The notes below the pieces were generated by a model. It saw nothing but the letters and a program-made list of their open reading frames with translations. It had not been told where the DNA came from and searched no databases. This document shows positions 1 to 5,257 of a stretch of 7,257 bases of DNA, one piece after another. The stretch's first letter is position 1. Every line of letters starts with the position of its first letter. This stretch comes from an uncultured Gammaproteobacteria bacterium (lineage in GTDB: Bacteria; Pseudomonadota; Gammaproteobacteria; CAIUAS01), in the NCBI GenBank assembly GCA_903897205.1, contig CAIUAS010000123.1, positions 1-7,257 of the forward strand, in the 5' to 3' direction. The position numbers and the translations under genes are program-made.

Positions 1-1043
1 ATCGAATCTACAACACTCGGCTCATCGACTAATACTTTTTGAAAGCGGCGTTCTAAAGCCGCATCTTTTTCAATATATTGCCGATATTCATTTAACGTAG
101 TGGCACCCACACAATGTAATTCACCGCGCGCTAACGCTGGTTTTAGCATATTACCTGCATCGATAGCCCCTTCTGCTTTACCGGTGCCTACCATGGTGTG
201 TAATTCATCGATAAATAAAATAACTTGGCCTTGTTGTTTAGCAACCTCTTTTAAAACTGTTTTTAAACGTTCTTCAAATTCACCACGATATTTTGCACCC
301 GCAATTAATGCCGCCATATCTAATGATAAAATCCGCTTGTTTTTAAGACCTTCCGGCACTTCACCATTAATAATCCGCTGCGCCAAACCTTCCACAATCG
401 CTGTTTTGCCCACGCCCGGTTCACCAATTAACACTGGATTATTTTTAGTGCGCCGCTGTAATACTTGCACCGTACGGCGAATTTCATCATCACGGCCAAT
501 AACCGGATCAAGCTTACCTTTTTCAGCACGCTCTGTTAAATCAATCGTATATTTTTCTAACGCCTGACGCCGCCCTTCAGCCCCTTCATCACCCACACTT
601 TCACCGCCGCGAATTTCATCGATGGCTTTCTCAATAGCTGCCTTAGTAGCGCCGGCTTGCTTCATTAAACTACCTAATGTTCCCGTATCTTCTACTGCCG
701 CTAAAATAAATAACTCACTGGAAATATATTGATCTTTACGCTTTTGCGCTAATTTGTCGGTGTAATTTAATAATCGAGTTAATTCGTTTGAGGGATAAAC
801 TTCGCCAGGTGCGGAACCGGCAACCTGTGACAATTGATGCATTGCCTGGTCTAAATCTATATTTAATTTATTTACATTAACATTCGCTTTAATTAATAAG
901 GAACGCGTCGTGCCATCCTGCTGCGCAAGCAAAGCTTTCATTAAGTGGAGAGGCTCAATAAATTGATTATCGCGCCCCACAGCGAGCGATTGCGCATCAC
1001 TAATAGCGGCTTGGAATTTAGTGGTTAACTTATTTAAACTCAT
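1..1043 (-). CDS. clpB: ATP-dependent chaperone ClpB, N-terminal 347 residues (runs off left edge)
   Basis: ClpB is a cytosolic hexameric AAA+ disaggregase that works with DnaK/DnaJ/GrpE to pull polypeptides out of aggregates. The reverse strand gives an uninterrupted frame from ATG at 1043 to base 1. It starts [11 protein letters not shown] and contains the Clp N-domain (about 1-145, with NQFIEPLHL), then NBD1 (from about 160). Seen motifs: Walker A GEPGVGKT at 207-214 (K213), pore loop [12 protein letters not shown] around Y252, Walker B LFIDELH (D279, E280), sensor segment CVGATTL and the arginine-finger segment ALERRF near 330. The middle coiled-coil domain and NBD2 lie outside the window; the family is about 860 residues long. 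The start is supported by AGAGGA 5 bases upstream and alignment with E. coli ClpB. V150 is a GTG codon at the place of the known E. coli internal start (V149), so a short form is possible. Confidence 0.98.
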   Translation of the reverse strand, partial: MSLNKLTTKFQAAISDAQSLAVGRDNQFIEPLHLMKALLAQQDGTTRSLLIKANVNVNKLNIDLDQAMHQLSQVAGSAPGEVYPSNELTRLLNYTDKLAQKRKDQYISSELFILAAVEDTGTLGSLMKQAGATKAAIEKAIDEIRGGESVGDEGAEGRRQALEKYTIDLTERAEKGKLDPVIGRDDEIRRTVQVLQRRTKNNPVLIGEPGVGKTAIVEGLAQRIINGEVPEGLKNKRILSLDMAALIAGAKYRGEFEERLKTVLKEVAKQQGQVILFIDELHTMVGTGKAEGAIDAGNMLKPALARGELHCVGATTLNEYRQYIEKDAALERRFQKVLVDEPSVVDS

Positions 1044-1076
1044 AAATCATCCTCTTAAAATAGACCTACCTACTTA

Positions 1077-1104
1077 ATATAGGGATGTTTTACGGCGTTT
1101 CAAG
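1077..1104 (-). promoter_or_regulatory. Sigma-32 (RpoH) heat-shock promoter of clpB
   Basis: Read on the minus strand, the -35 element CTTGAAA (1098-1104) is followed by a 13-base spacer and the -10 element CCCTATAT (1077-1084). The RpoH consensus is CTTGAAA, 13-17 bases, then CCCCATnT. The -35 is a perfect match and the -10 differs at one defined position. Transcription would start around 1069, leaving a leader of about 26 bases before the ATG at 1043 with a good Shine-Dalgarno. Position and gene identity agree with clpB being a classic RpoH regulon member. Confidence 0.85.
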
Positions 1105-1115
1105 CTGGAAGGATA

Positions 1116-1151
1116 AACTAATCACTGCAGTATAAACCGCAGTGATTAGTT
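1116..1151. terminator. Perfect 13-bp inverted repeat between omp gene and clpB, possible terminator
   Basis: Arms AACTAATCACTGC (1116-1128) and GCAGTGATTAGTT (1139-1151) pair perfectly around a 10-base loop. It lies 18 bases past the stop codon of the barrel gene at 1170 and just upstream of the clpB promoter, where a terminator would insulate clpB. Neither strand has a proper U-tract after the stem and the stem is only moderately GC-rich, so it may act through Rho, protect the mRNA 3' end, or be a protein-binding dyad. Confidence 0.5.
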
Positions 1152-1169
1152 AAAATCTAGATAAAAAAA

Positions 1170-1919
1170 CTAGGCATTAAATTTATAAGCGAGACCTAAA
1201 GATACAAAATCAGCGCTTTCGATAGTGCCGCTGGTTTTTTGAATATGGGTCCAAGATAAATCGACTGGCACATTGGGCGTGATATCGTAGCTTACACCAA
1301 CACCGAACTCTGGTAAGAGCTTGTTAGTATCTACTGTACGCTTACCTGGATATGGTTCGCCTGTATAAGTTGATGAATCAGCAGGAGCCTCAGTGCGAGC
1401 TGCTGTTTGCTGCACATATGCAATACCTAACTTGCCGTATAAATCAAAGCCATTTTCTAACGGCAAAATACCTTTACCCACTAAATCAACTGCATGTTCC
1501 TTAACCACTCCCTTATAAGCATAATTAACATCCACCCAATCATCGACATGGGAGGTATTAACTCCACTACCTATATAACTGCCTTTGAAATGCTCATCTT
1601 TAAATTTTATATAGCCTAATTCAGCAGCCCAATTTGGATTAAATTGATAGCCGACAAATATGCGCCCAACTAAACCACCTGTACTTGAACTATGGCTAGC
1701 AGAATAATTAAACCACTGTGTATTAGGATCATTAATATCATTTACTATGGCATTAACACTGGGCTTGCCTGGTAAATCATTTAAGCCAGCATGAGTTGCG
1801 CCCCACCCTAATTGGCCACCAATATAAGGTCCCGTTACCGTAGCAGCATGCGCCAAATTAACGGCACCTATAGCAGCTACGCCAGTGAGCGTTAAACGAA
1901 ACAATGTTTTTCTTAGCAT
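1170..1919 (-). CDS. OmpA-like 8-strand outer-membrane beta-barrel protein, paralogue 1
   Basis: This is a 249-residue predicted outer-membrane barrel of the OmpA transmembrane-domain/OmpW-like type. Residues 1-25 form a Sec signal peptide (basic MLRK start, hydrophobic core, LAHA cleavage site). The mature part starts ATVTGPYIGGQLGWG, a typical first strand, and continues with GRIFVGYQFNPNWAAELGY, FDLYGKLGIAYVQQ, LPEFGVGVSYDI and a last strand SLGLAYKFNA. There is no C-terminal peptidoglycan-binding OmpA domain, so the barrel stands alone. The protein ends in -FNA rather than a terminal aromatic residue. ATG is preceded by AAGGTG at 5 bases. It is a paralogue of the gene at 2796-3581: 44 of the last 48 residues agree, while the first three inter-strand loops differ in sequence and length. 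Function is not determined by sequence: porin-like, adhesin or immune-exposed surface protein are all possible. Confidence 0.88.
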   Translation of the reverse strand: MLRKTLFRLTLTGVAAIGAVNLAHAATVTGPYIGGQLGWGATHAGLNDLPGKPSVNAIVNDINDPNTQWFNYSASHSSSTGGLVGRIFVGYQFNPNWAAELGYIKFKDEHFKGSYIGSGVNTSHVDDWVDVNYAYKGVVKEHAVDLVGKGILPLENGFDLYGKLGIAYVQQTAARTEAPADSSTYTGEPYPGKRTVDTNKLLPEFGVGVSYDITPNVPVDLSWTHIQKTSGTIESADFVSLGLAYKFNA

Positions 1920-1971
1920 GTATTCACCTTTTTAGATTAAAAATTTCATCTATTTTTAGCGCAAAATAATA

Positions 1972-2025
1972 TTAATGAAATAAGTATTAACCCTAGCTTC
2001 AGTCATTATTACCTGGTTTCTTATA
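1972..2025 (-). promoter_or_regulatory. Conserved upstream (promoter/operator) block of omp paralogue 1
   Basis: This 54-base stretch matches 3634-3687 at 49 of 54 positions without gaps and lies exactly 53 bases (1919 to 1972) upstream of the ATG, as in the other paralogue. On the minus strand it contains AATACT (1983-1988) at the place where paralogue 2 has a good -10, TATACT. The -35 region at 17 bases is weak (TAATAA), which would fit an activator-dependent promoter. An imperfect dyad with TGAA and TTCA ends brackets the -10. The remaining intergenic sequence 2026-2107 shows nothing I can assign. Confidence 0.6.
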
Positions 2026-2107
2026 AATATCATTAACCTAAAGGTCATACGCTATGCGAACGGTTGCTTACTGAAGGCGCCGCATTACAGTTAATTATTT
2101 ATTGCAC

Positions 2108-2136
2108 TTGACAGTTTTTTATTACTAAGTAATACT
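2108..2136 (+). promoter_or_regulatory. Sigma-70 promoter of the toxin-antitoxin operon
   Basis: A perfect -35 TTGACA (2108-2113) is followed by a 17-base spacer and AATACT (2131-2136, 4 of 6 to TATAAT). The start would be near 2143, about 20 bases before the antitoxin ATG. A strong -35 with the -10 covered by the operator dyads is the usual layout of an autorepressed toxin-antitoxin promoter. Confidence 0.75.
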
Positions 2137-2137
2137 T
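2120..2137 (+). promoter_or_regulatory. Overlapping palindromic operators for the RHH antitoxin
   Basis: Two perfect dyads overlap here: TATTACT-A-AGTAATA (2120-2134) and AAGTA-A-TACTT (2127-2137). Together they give three alternating TACT/AGTA half-sites spaced 5 bases apart (2123, 2128, 2133) over the spacer end and -10 of the operon promoter. Ribbon-helix-helix repressors bind as cooperating dimers to such short tandem half-sites, so autoregulation by the antitoxin (and toxin complex) is inferred. Confidence 0.65.
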
Positions 2138-2162
2138 TTTAATAATATCTTGCAGGTAACTT

Positions 2163-2450
2163 ATGTCAACACATCAACCTATATCAAAAGTAGTTAAATT
2201 AGAGCCTGAAATTAAAGAGCGCTTAGACCGTTTGGGCGAGATTAAACATCGTAAACCGCATTGGCTTATGAAAGAGGCCATCGTTCGCTATCTAGAGCAA
2301 GAAGAATATAACGAACAACTAAAGCAAGAAACCGTTGCGCGTTGGCAAGAAGCTGAAAGTGGCAAAGTTGTTAGCGACCAAGCGGTTATGCAGTGGTTAG
2401 ATACGTGGGGAACAGATGACGAGAGCGACAGGCCGTTATGCGGGAGTTAA
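2163..2450 (+). CDS. Ribbon-helix-helix (CopG-type) antitoxin
   Basis: This 95-residue protein is the predicted antitoxin and autorepressor of a type II toxin-antitoxin pair. Residues about 8-48 form the RHH DNA-binding fold: beta strand SKVVKLEP, helix EIKERLDRLGEI, turn with HRKPHWLMKEAI and helix continuing to YLEQEE. This HWLMKEAI pattern is common in ParD/RelB-like antitoxins paired with ParE toxins. The remainder (49-95) is charged, probably flexible until it wraps the toxin. It is the first gene of the operon, and its 3' end overlaps the toxin start by 13 bases in another frame, which couples translation and keeps antitoxin ahead of toxin. Shine-Dalgarno is modest (AGGT 7 bases upstream). 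Confidence 0.9.
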   Translation: MSTHQPISKVVKLEPEIKERLDRLGEIKHRKPHWLMKEAIVRYLEQEEYNEQLKQETVARWQEAESGKVVSDQAVMQWLDTWGTDDESDRPLCGS

Positions 2451-2731
2451 CTTGGTTAGATAGTGCTGTTAACGATATCATAAGGCTAAGAGCATTTATC
2501 GTTAATGAAAATCCCAGAGCTGCTAAGCGTGCTGCTAGAGCAATTAAAGAGACTGCACAACGTTTACGAGAAAACCCACTCATGGGCAAGCCCGTTAAAG
2601 ATTTAACCGATTATCGTGACATATTCATACGCTTTGGGGCAGGGGGATATATTTTGCGTTATCGAATTTATCTGGATATCGTGTATATCGTTCACATACG
2701 GCATTATCGGGAAGCTGATTTTAAGATTTAA
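2438..2731 (+). CDS. RelE/ParE-family toxin
   Basis: This 97-residue protein has the complete RelE/ParE fold pattern: WLDSAVNDIIRLRAFIVNENPRAA (first strand and helical hairpin), RAIKETAQRLRENPLMGKPV, then the beta-sheet with YRDIFIRFGAGGYILRYRIY and DIVYIVHIRHYRE. The NP-RAA, L-x-x-NP-x-x-GKPV and YILRYRI elements point to the ParE branch, whose studied members poison DNA gyrase; RelE-like mRNA cleavage cannot be excluded from sequence. The length is normal and there is no frameshift or missing segment, so the toxin should be active. It overlaps the antitoxin gene by 13 bases and is followed directly by an intrinsic terminator. No strong Shine-Dalgarno is visible before its ATG, consistent with expression by coupling. 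Confidence 0.9.
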   Translation: MRELTWLDSAVNDIIRLRAFIVNENPRAAKRAARAIKETAQRLRENPLMGKPVKDLTDYRDIFIRFGAGGYILRYRIYLDIVYIVHIRHYREADFKI

Positions 2732-2740
2732 TCAGCCAGC

Positions 2741-2779
2741 ATAGCCGCGATGAAGCAAAGCGACATCGCGGCTATTTTT
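2741..2779 (+). terminator. Rho-independent terminator of the toxin-antitoxin operon
   Basis: ATAGCCGCGATG (2741-2752) and CATCGCGGCTAT (2764-2775) form a perfect 12-bp GC-rich stem with an 11-base loop, followed on the plus strand by TTTTT (2775-2779). It starts 10 bases after the toxin stop codon. It also lies between the convergent ends of the toxin and omp paralogue 2. On the minus strand no T-run follows, so termination there would be weaker. Confidence 0.92.
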
Positions 2780-2795
2780 ATTCTCCAACATATAA

Positions 2796-3581
2796 CTAAG
2801 CATTAAATTTATAAGCAAGACCTAAAGATATAAAATCAGCGCTTTCGATAGTACCGCTGGTTTTTTGGATATGCGTCCAGGATAAGTCGACTGGCATATT
2901 GGAAGTGATATCATAGCTTGCACCAACACCAAATTCTGGCAAGAAACGATTTGTGTCCGAGCTATATCTTTGATTTACCGTGACACTTGTCGGAGCAGGG
3001 GTAGTCATAGCGGTAGGTGGTACGATACCAGAATGCGTTGTACTTTGATTTAAGGTACTTGTTTGCTGCACATAAGCAATACCCAATTTACCATATAAAC
3101 TAAAGCCATTTTCTAAAGGCAGAATGCCTTTGCCCACCAAATCAAATGCATGTTCTTTCACCACGCCTTTGTAACTATAATTTTCTCCGTTCGTAGGTAT
3201 ACTCATCCCCTCTTCTGAGCCTACAAGGTTACTTGAGCCTGTGTAATCTCCCTTCAGATCCGCATCATGGAATTTCAGATATCCTAATTCAACCGCCCAA
3301 TTAGGGGTAAATTGATAACCTAAAAATAGACGCCCCGCCAAACCTGAACTAGCATTTTTTACTGAAGCCGAATAATTTTGCCAGTTCACCGCATTAAAAT
3401 CATTAACCGCCGCTGTTATATTAGAATGGCCAGGCAAATCTCCCGTGGACGCATGAATATCTCCCCACCCTAATTGGCCACCAATATAAGGCCCCGTTAC
3501 TGTAGCAGCATTTGCCAAACTAACGGCACTTATAGCAACTACACCAACCAGCGTTAAACGAAGTAATGTTTTTTTCAGCAT
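2796..3581 (-). CDS. OmpA-like 8-strand outer-membrane beta-barrel protein, paralogue 2
   Basis: This is a 261-residue predicted outer-membrane barrel, paralogous to the gene at 1170-1919. The open frame extends to an ATG at 3668, but the start chosen is ATG 3581: it begins MLKKTLLRLTL and gives a 25-residue signal peptide ending ANA, aligned with paralogue 1, and it has AAGGGTGA just upstream. The longer version would translate the conserved upstream block. Mature ATVTGPYIGGQLGWG, GRLFLGYQFTPNWAVELGY, FSLYGKLGIAYVQQ, LPEFGVGASYDI and the last strand SLGLAYKFNA match paralogue 1. Loops 1-3 differ; loop 3 here is longer and rich in Thr, Pro and Ser (PPTAMTTPAPTSVTV). No peptidoglycan-binding domain is present. 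Surface exposure of the variable loops is inferred from barrel topology; the ligand or host target is unknown. Confidence 0.88.
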   Translation of the reverse strand: MLKKTLLRLTLVGVVAISAVSLANAATVTGPYIGGQLGWGDIHASTGDLPGHSNITAAVNDFNAVNWQNYSASVKNASSGLAGRLFLGYQFTPNWAVELGYLKFHDADLKGDYTGSSNLVGSEEGMSIPTNGENYSYKGVVKEHAFDLVGKGILPLENGFSLYGKLGIAYVQQTSTLNQSTTHSGIVPPTAMTTPAPTSVTVNQRYSSDTNRFLPEFGVGASYDITSNMPVDLSWTHIQKTSGTIESADFISLGLAYKFNA

Positions 3582-3633
3582 GTATTCACCCTTTAAATAA
3601 AAATTTGATTCCTTCCTTACCGTAAAAACAACA

Positions 3634-3687
3634 TTAATGAAATAAGTATAAACCCTAACTTCAGTCATTATTGCCTAGCTTCTTATA
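3634..3687 (-). promoter_or_regulatory. Conserved upstream (promoter/operator) block of omp paralogue 2
   Basis: This is the second copy of the 54-base block described at 1972-2025 (49 of 54 identical, no gaps, same 53-base distance to ATG 3581). On the minus strand it holds a good -10 TATACT (3645-3650). The -35 position at 17 bases reads CAATAA, a poor match. The -10 lies inside an imperfect dyad, TGAAGTTAGG and ACTTATTTCA (7 of 10 pairs). Upstream similarity stops at 3687. Confidence 0.62.
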
Positions 3688-3750
3688 GCTAATTACAACA
3701 GAAAAGTAAATATGATAGCGTGCGCGCTGATTAATCCAATCATCCAACAC

Positions 3751-3779
3751 AAGACGCATGCGTTTAAATTAGTTATAAT
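3751..3779 (+). promoter_or_regulatory. Sigma-70 promoter of the sppA-like gene
   Basis: A perfect -10 TATAAT (3774-3779) sits 17 bases after AAGACG (3751-3756, matching GAC of TTGACA). Transcription would begin near 3786, about 22 bases before ATG 3808. The perfect palindrome ACGCATGCGT (3754-3763) overlaps the -35 and could be an operator or chance. The promoter position rules out translation from the upstream in-frame ATG at 3712. Confidence 0.7.
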
Positions 3780-3807
3780 GCCGCCCATCAAAATAGCGAG
3801 GTTAATC

Positions 3808-4764
3808 ATGAGCGAGCCAGTAAATAACGCAGTTTGGGAACAAAAAACGTTGGAAAAACTAATCTTTGAAACGCTTAAAGAACAAAAGCGCCGGCGTCGA
3901 TGGGGCGTATTTTTTAGGTTATTATTCTTTATTTTCGTGTTTGCTATTTTATATTTGTTATGGCCCGATAATGATTTAAGCACGGCTAGCCGCACTAGAG
4001 ATCACGTGGCGCTAATCACCATTGATGGCATTATTGCTGCCAATAATCAAGCAAGCGCAGATAATGTTATTGAAGCCTTGCAAGATGCCTACAAAGACAA
4101 ATCTACTAAAGGCGTTATTTTAAATATTAATAGTCCTGGCGGCAGTCCCGTGCAGGCTTCGCAAATTTATGATGAAGTCCGTTATTTACAGGCCAAAAAT
4201 AAAAAAATTAAAGTTTATGCGGTTTGTTCTGATTTATGTGCTTCGGCCGCTTATTATATCGCTGCCTCAGCTAATTATATTTATGCAGATCCCGCCAGCT
4301 TAGTAGGTTCAATCGGTGTGCTATTAGATGGTTTTGGTTTGGTGGATACGATGCATAAAGTCGGTGCTGAACGTCGTTTGTTTACCTCTGGTAATCATAA
4401 AGGCTTTTTAGATCCATTTTCCCCGATGAAACCTGAAGAGCAACAATATGCACAAACTTTATTGGATAATGTACATCAACAATTTATCCAAAGAGTTCAA
4501 CAAGGTCGAGGCAGTCGCTTGAAAAATGATCCTAATCTATTTTCTGGCTTAGTATGGACAGGCAGCCAAGCGCTACCTTTAGGTTTAATCGATGGCTTTG
4601 GCAACGTTAATTCCGTATCTCGTGATGTTATTAAATCTGAGAATATTGTTGATTACACCATAAAACCAAGCGTATTAAATCAGATATCTAATAATTTAGG
4701 CGCTGAATTTGTTCATCACCTTACTAGCGAGTTTAACCTTAATTTTGCCAGCTTAAGAGAATAA
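3808..4764 (+). CDS. sppA: Signal peptide peptidase SppA-like, S49 family membrane serine protease (short type)
   Basis: This 318-residue inner-membrane protease is predicted to cut residual signal peptides in the membrane. The basic cytoplasmic N-terminus (KEQKRRRRW) is followed by one transmembrane helix (about 34-52), then a periplasmic S49 domain. The domain includes VALITIDGIIA, the GVILNINSPGG signature (102-112), the nucleophile segment DLCASAAYYIA with S146, and the base-lysine segment SGNHKGFLDPFSP with K198. This Ser/Lys dyad order and spacing match the single-domain 36-kDa type (Bacillus SppA), half the size of E. coli SppA. Start at ATG 3808 is chosen because GAGGT lies 5 bases upstream and the TATAAT promoter is at 3774; the open frame itself extends to 3712. 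The pilin gene follows after 8 bases. Confidence 0.93.
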   Translation: MSEPVNNAVWEQKTLEKLIFETLKEQKRRRRWGVFFRLLFFIFVFAILYLLWPDNDLSTASRTRDHVALITIDGIIAANNQASADNVIEALQDAYKDKSTKGVILNINSPGGSPVQASQIYDEVRYLQAKNKKIKVYAVCSDLCASAAYYIAASANYIYADPASLVGSIGVLLDGFGLVDTMHKVGAERRLFTSGNHKGFLDPFSPMKPEEQQYAQTLLDNVHQQFIQRVQQGRGSRLKNDPNLFSGLVWTGSQALPLGLIDGFGNVNSVSRDVIKSENIVDYTIKPSVLNQISNNLGAEFVHHLTSEFNLNFASLRE

Positions 4765-4772
4765 GACTATTC

Positions 4773-5204
4773 ATGCTGCCTAACAAAAAAGTAAAAGGCA
4801 TCACCTTAATAGAAATGCTAATAGCCGTTGTTATTCTCTGTATTATTATCATGGTAGCCGCGCCTAGTTACATGAGTTATCTACGCAAAAGCCGCCGGGC
4901 TGAAGCCACGATAGCTTTATTAGATATAGCAACGCGTATGGAACGTTATTATGCTGAGAATAATCATAGTTACAATAATGCTAGCATGACCAGCAATTTA
5001 GGTCTTGCTAGTACTACTACAAGCCATGGTTACTATACGCTTTCCTTGGCTTCATTAAGCGCTAATACATATACATTAGAAGCCGCTCCTGCGGCAGAAA
5101 CCAGCCAAACCGCTGATAGTGTGTGTGGCAATTTTACGTTTACTCAAACAGGGAAAAAAGGCATTACAGGAACAGGGAAGGCAAGTGCTTGCTGGGGAAG
5201 TTAA
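4773..5204 (+). CDS. pilE: PilE-like type IV (minor) pilin
   Basis: This is a 143-residue type IV prepilin. The 9-residue basic leader MLPNKKVKG ends in the Gly required by prepilin peptidase PilD. Mature residues begin ITLIEML, with Glu at mature position 5 and a hydrophobic helix to about residue 31. Mature residue 1 is Ile instead of the usual Phe, which is tolerated in minor pilins. The segment SRRAEATIALLDIATRMERYYAEN is typical of the PilE minor-pilin family, and the C-terminal Cys118...Cys140 pair (CGNFTFTQTGKKG to ACW) forms the D-region disulfide loop. The gene starts 8 bases after the sppA stop with only a distant AAGAG as ribosome site, so translational coupling with sppA is likely. 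No other pilus genes are in the window; minor pilins of this type help assemble the fibre or act in adhesion or DNA uptake. Confidence 0.92.
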   Translation: MLPNKKVKGITLIEMLIAVVILCIIIMVAAPSYMSYLRKSRRAEATIALLDIATRMERYYAENNHSYNNASMTSNLGLASTTTSHGYYTLSLASLSANTYTLEAAPAAETSQTADSVCGNFTFTQTGKKGITGTGKASACWGS

Positions 5205-5217
5205 TCTAAGCTAAATA

Positions 5218-5246
5218 CAAGGGGTTGGGCTAAGCGAAACCCCTTG
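5218..5246. terminator. Hairpin between convergent pilE and secreted-protein genes
   Basis: CAAGGGGTT (5218-5226) and AACCCCTTG (5238-5246) form a perfect 9-bp stem with an 11-base loop, 13 bases after the pilin stop and 11 bases before the stop of the convergent gene. T-tracts are poor on both sides (CAATTTAT on plus, TATTTAG on minus). It probably serves as a bidirectional terminator of moderate strength. Confidence 0.7.
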
Positions 5247-5257
5247 CAATTTATAAA

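Larger units (their letters stand above)
1170..3687. repeat. Two-copy gene duplication (omp paralogues with upstream regions) flanking a toxin-antitoxin operon
   Basis: The units 1170-2025 and 2796-3687 carry the same gene in the same orientation plus the same 54-bp upstream block. Similarity is highest over the 3' end of the genes, the signal-peptide region and the upstream block, and is lost in the loop-coding segments. The intervening 2026-2795 holds the toxin-antitoxin operon and its terminator and has no counterpart outside the units. This is an old direct duplication under selection rather than a recent tandem repeat. Confidence 0.75.

Noticed and set aside
100..567. 155-codon plus-strand open frame
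   Set aside because: It is the antisense shadow of clpB NBD1, whose reading frame encodes clear AAA+ motifs; the shadow protein has no recognisable features.
2386..2589. 67-codon minus-strand open frame across the TA overlap
   Set aside because: It is antisense to both antitoxin and toxin, which are strongly supported, and has no ribosome site or family pattern.
1170..3687. Composite transposon with omp copies as ends
   Set aside because: The two units are in direct orientation, encode barrels rather than transposases, and show no terminal inverted repeats or target-site duplication that I can see.
3754..3763. ACGCATGCGT palindrome as a definite operator
   Set aside because: A 10-bp palindrome can occur by chance and no matching regulator is nearby; it is noted only within the promoter entry.
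3693..3995. 100-codon minus-strand frame with hydrophobic stretches
   Set aside because: It overlaps the sppA promoter and N-terminus on the other strand; its hydrophobicity mirrors the membrane-helix codons of SppA.
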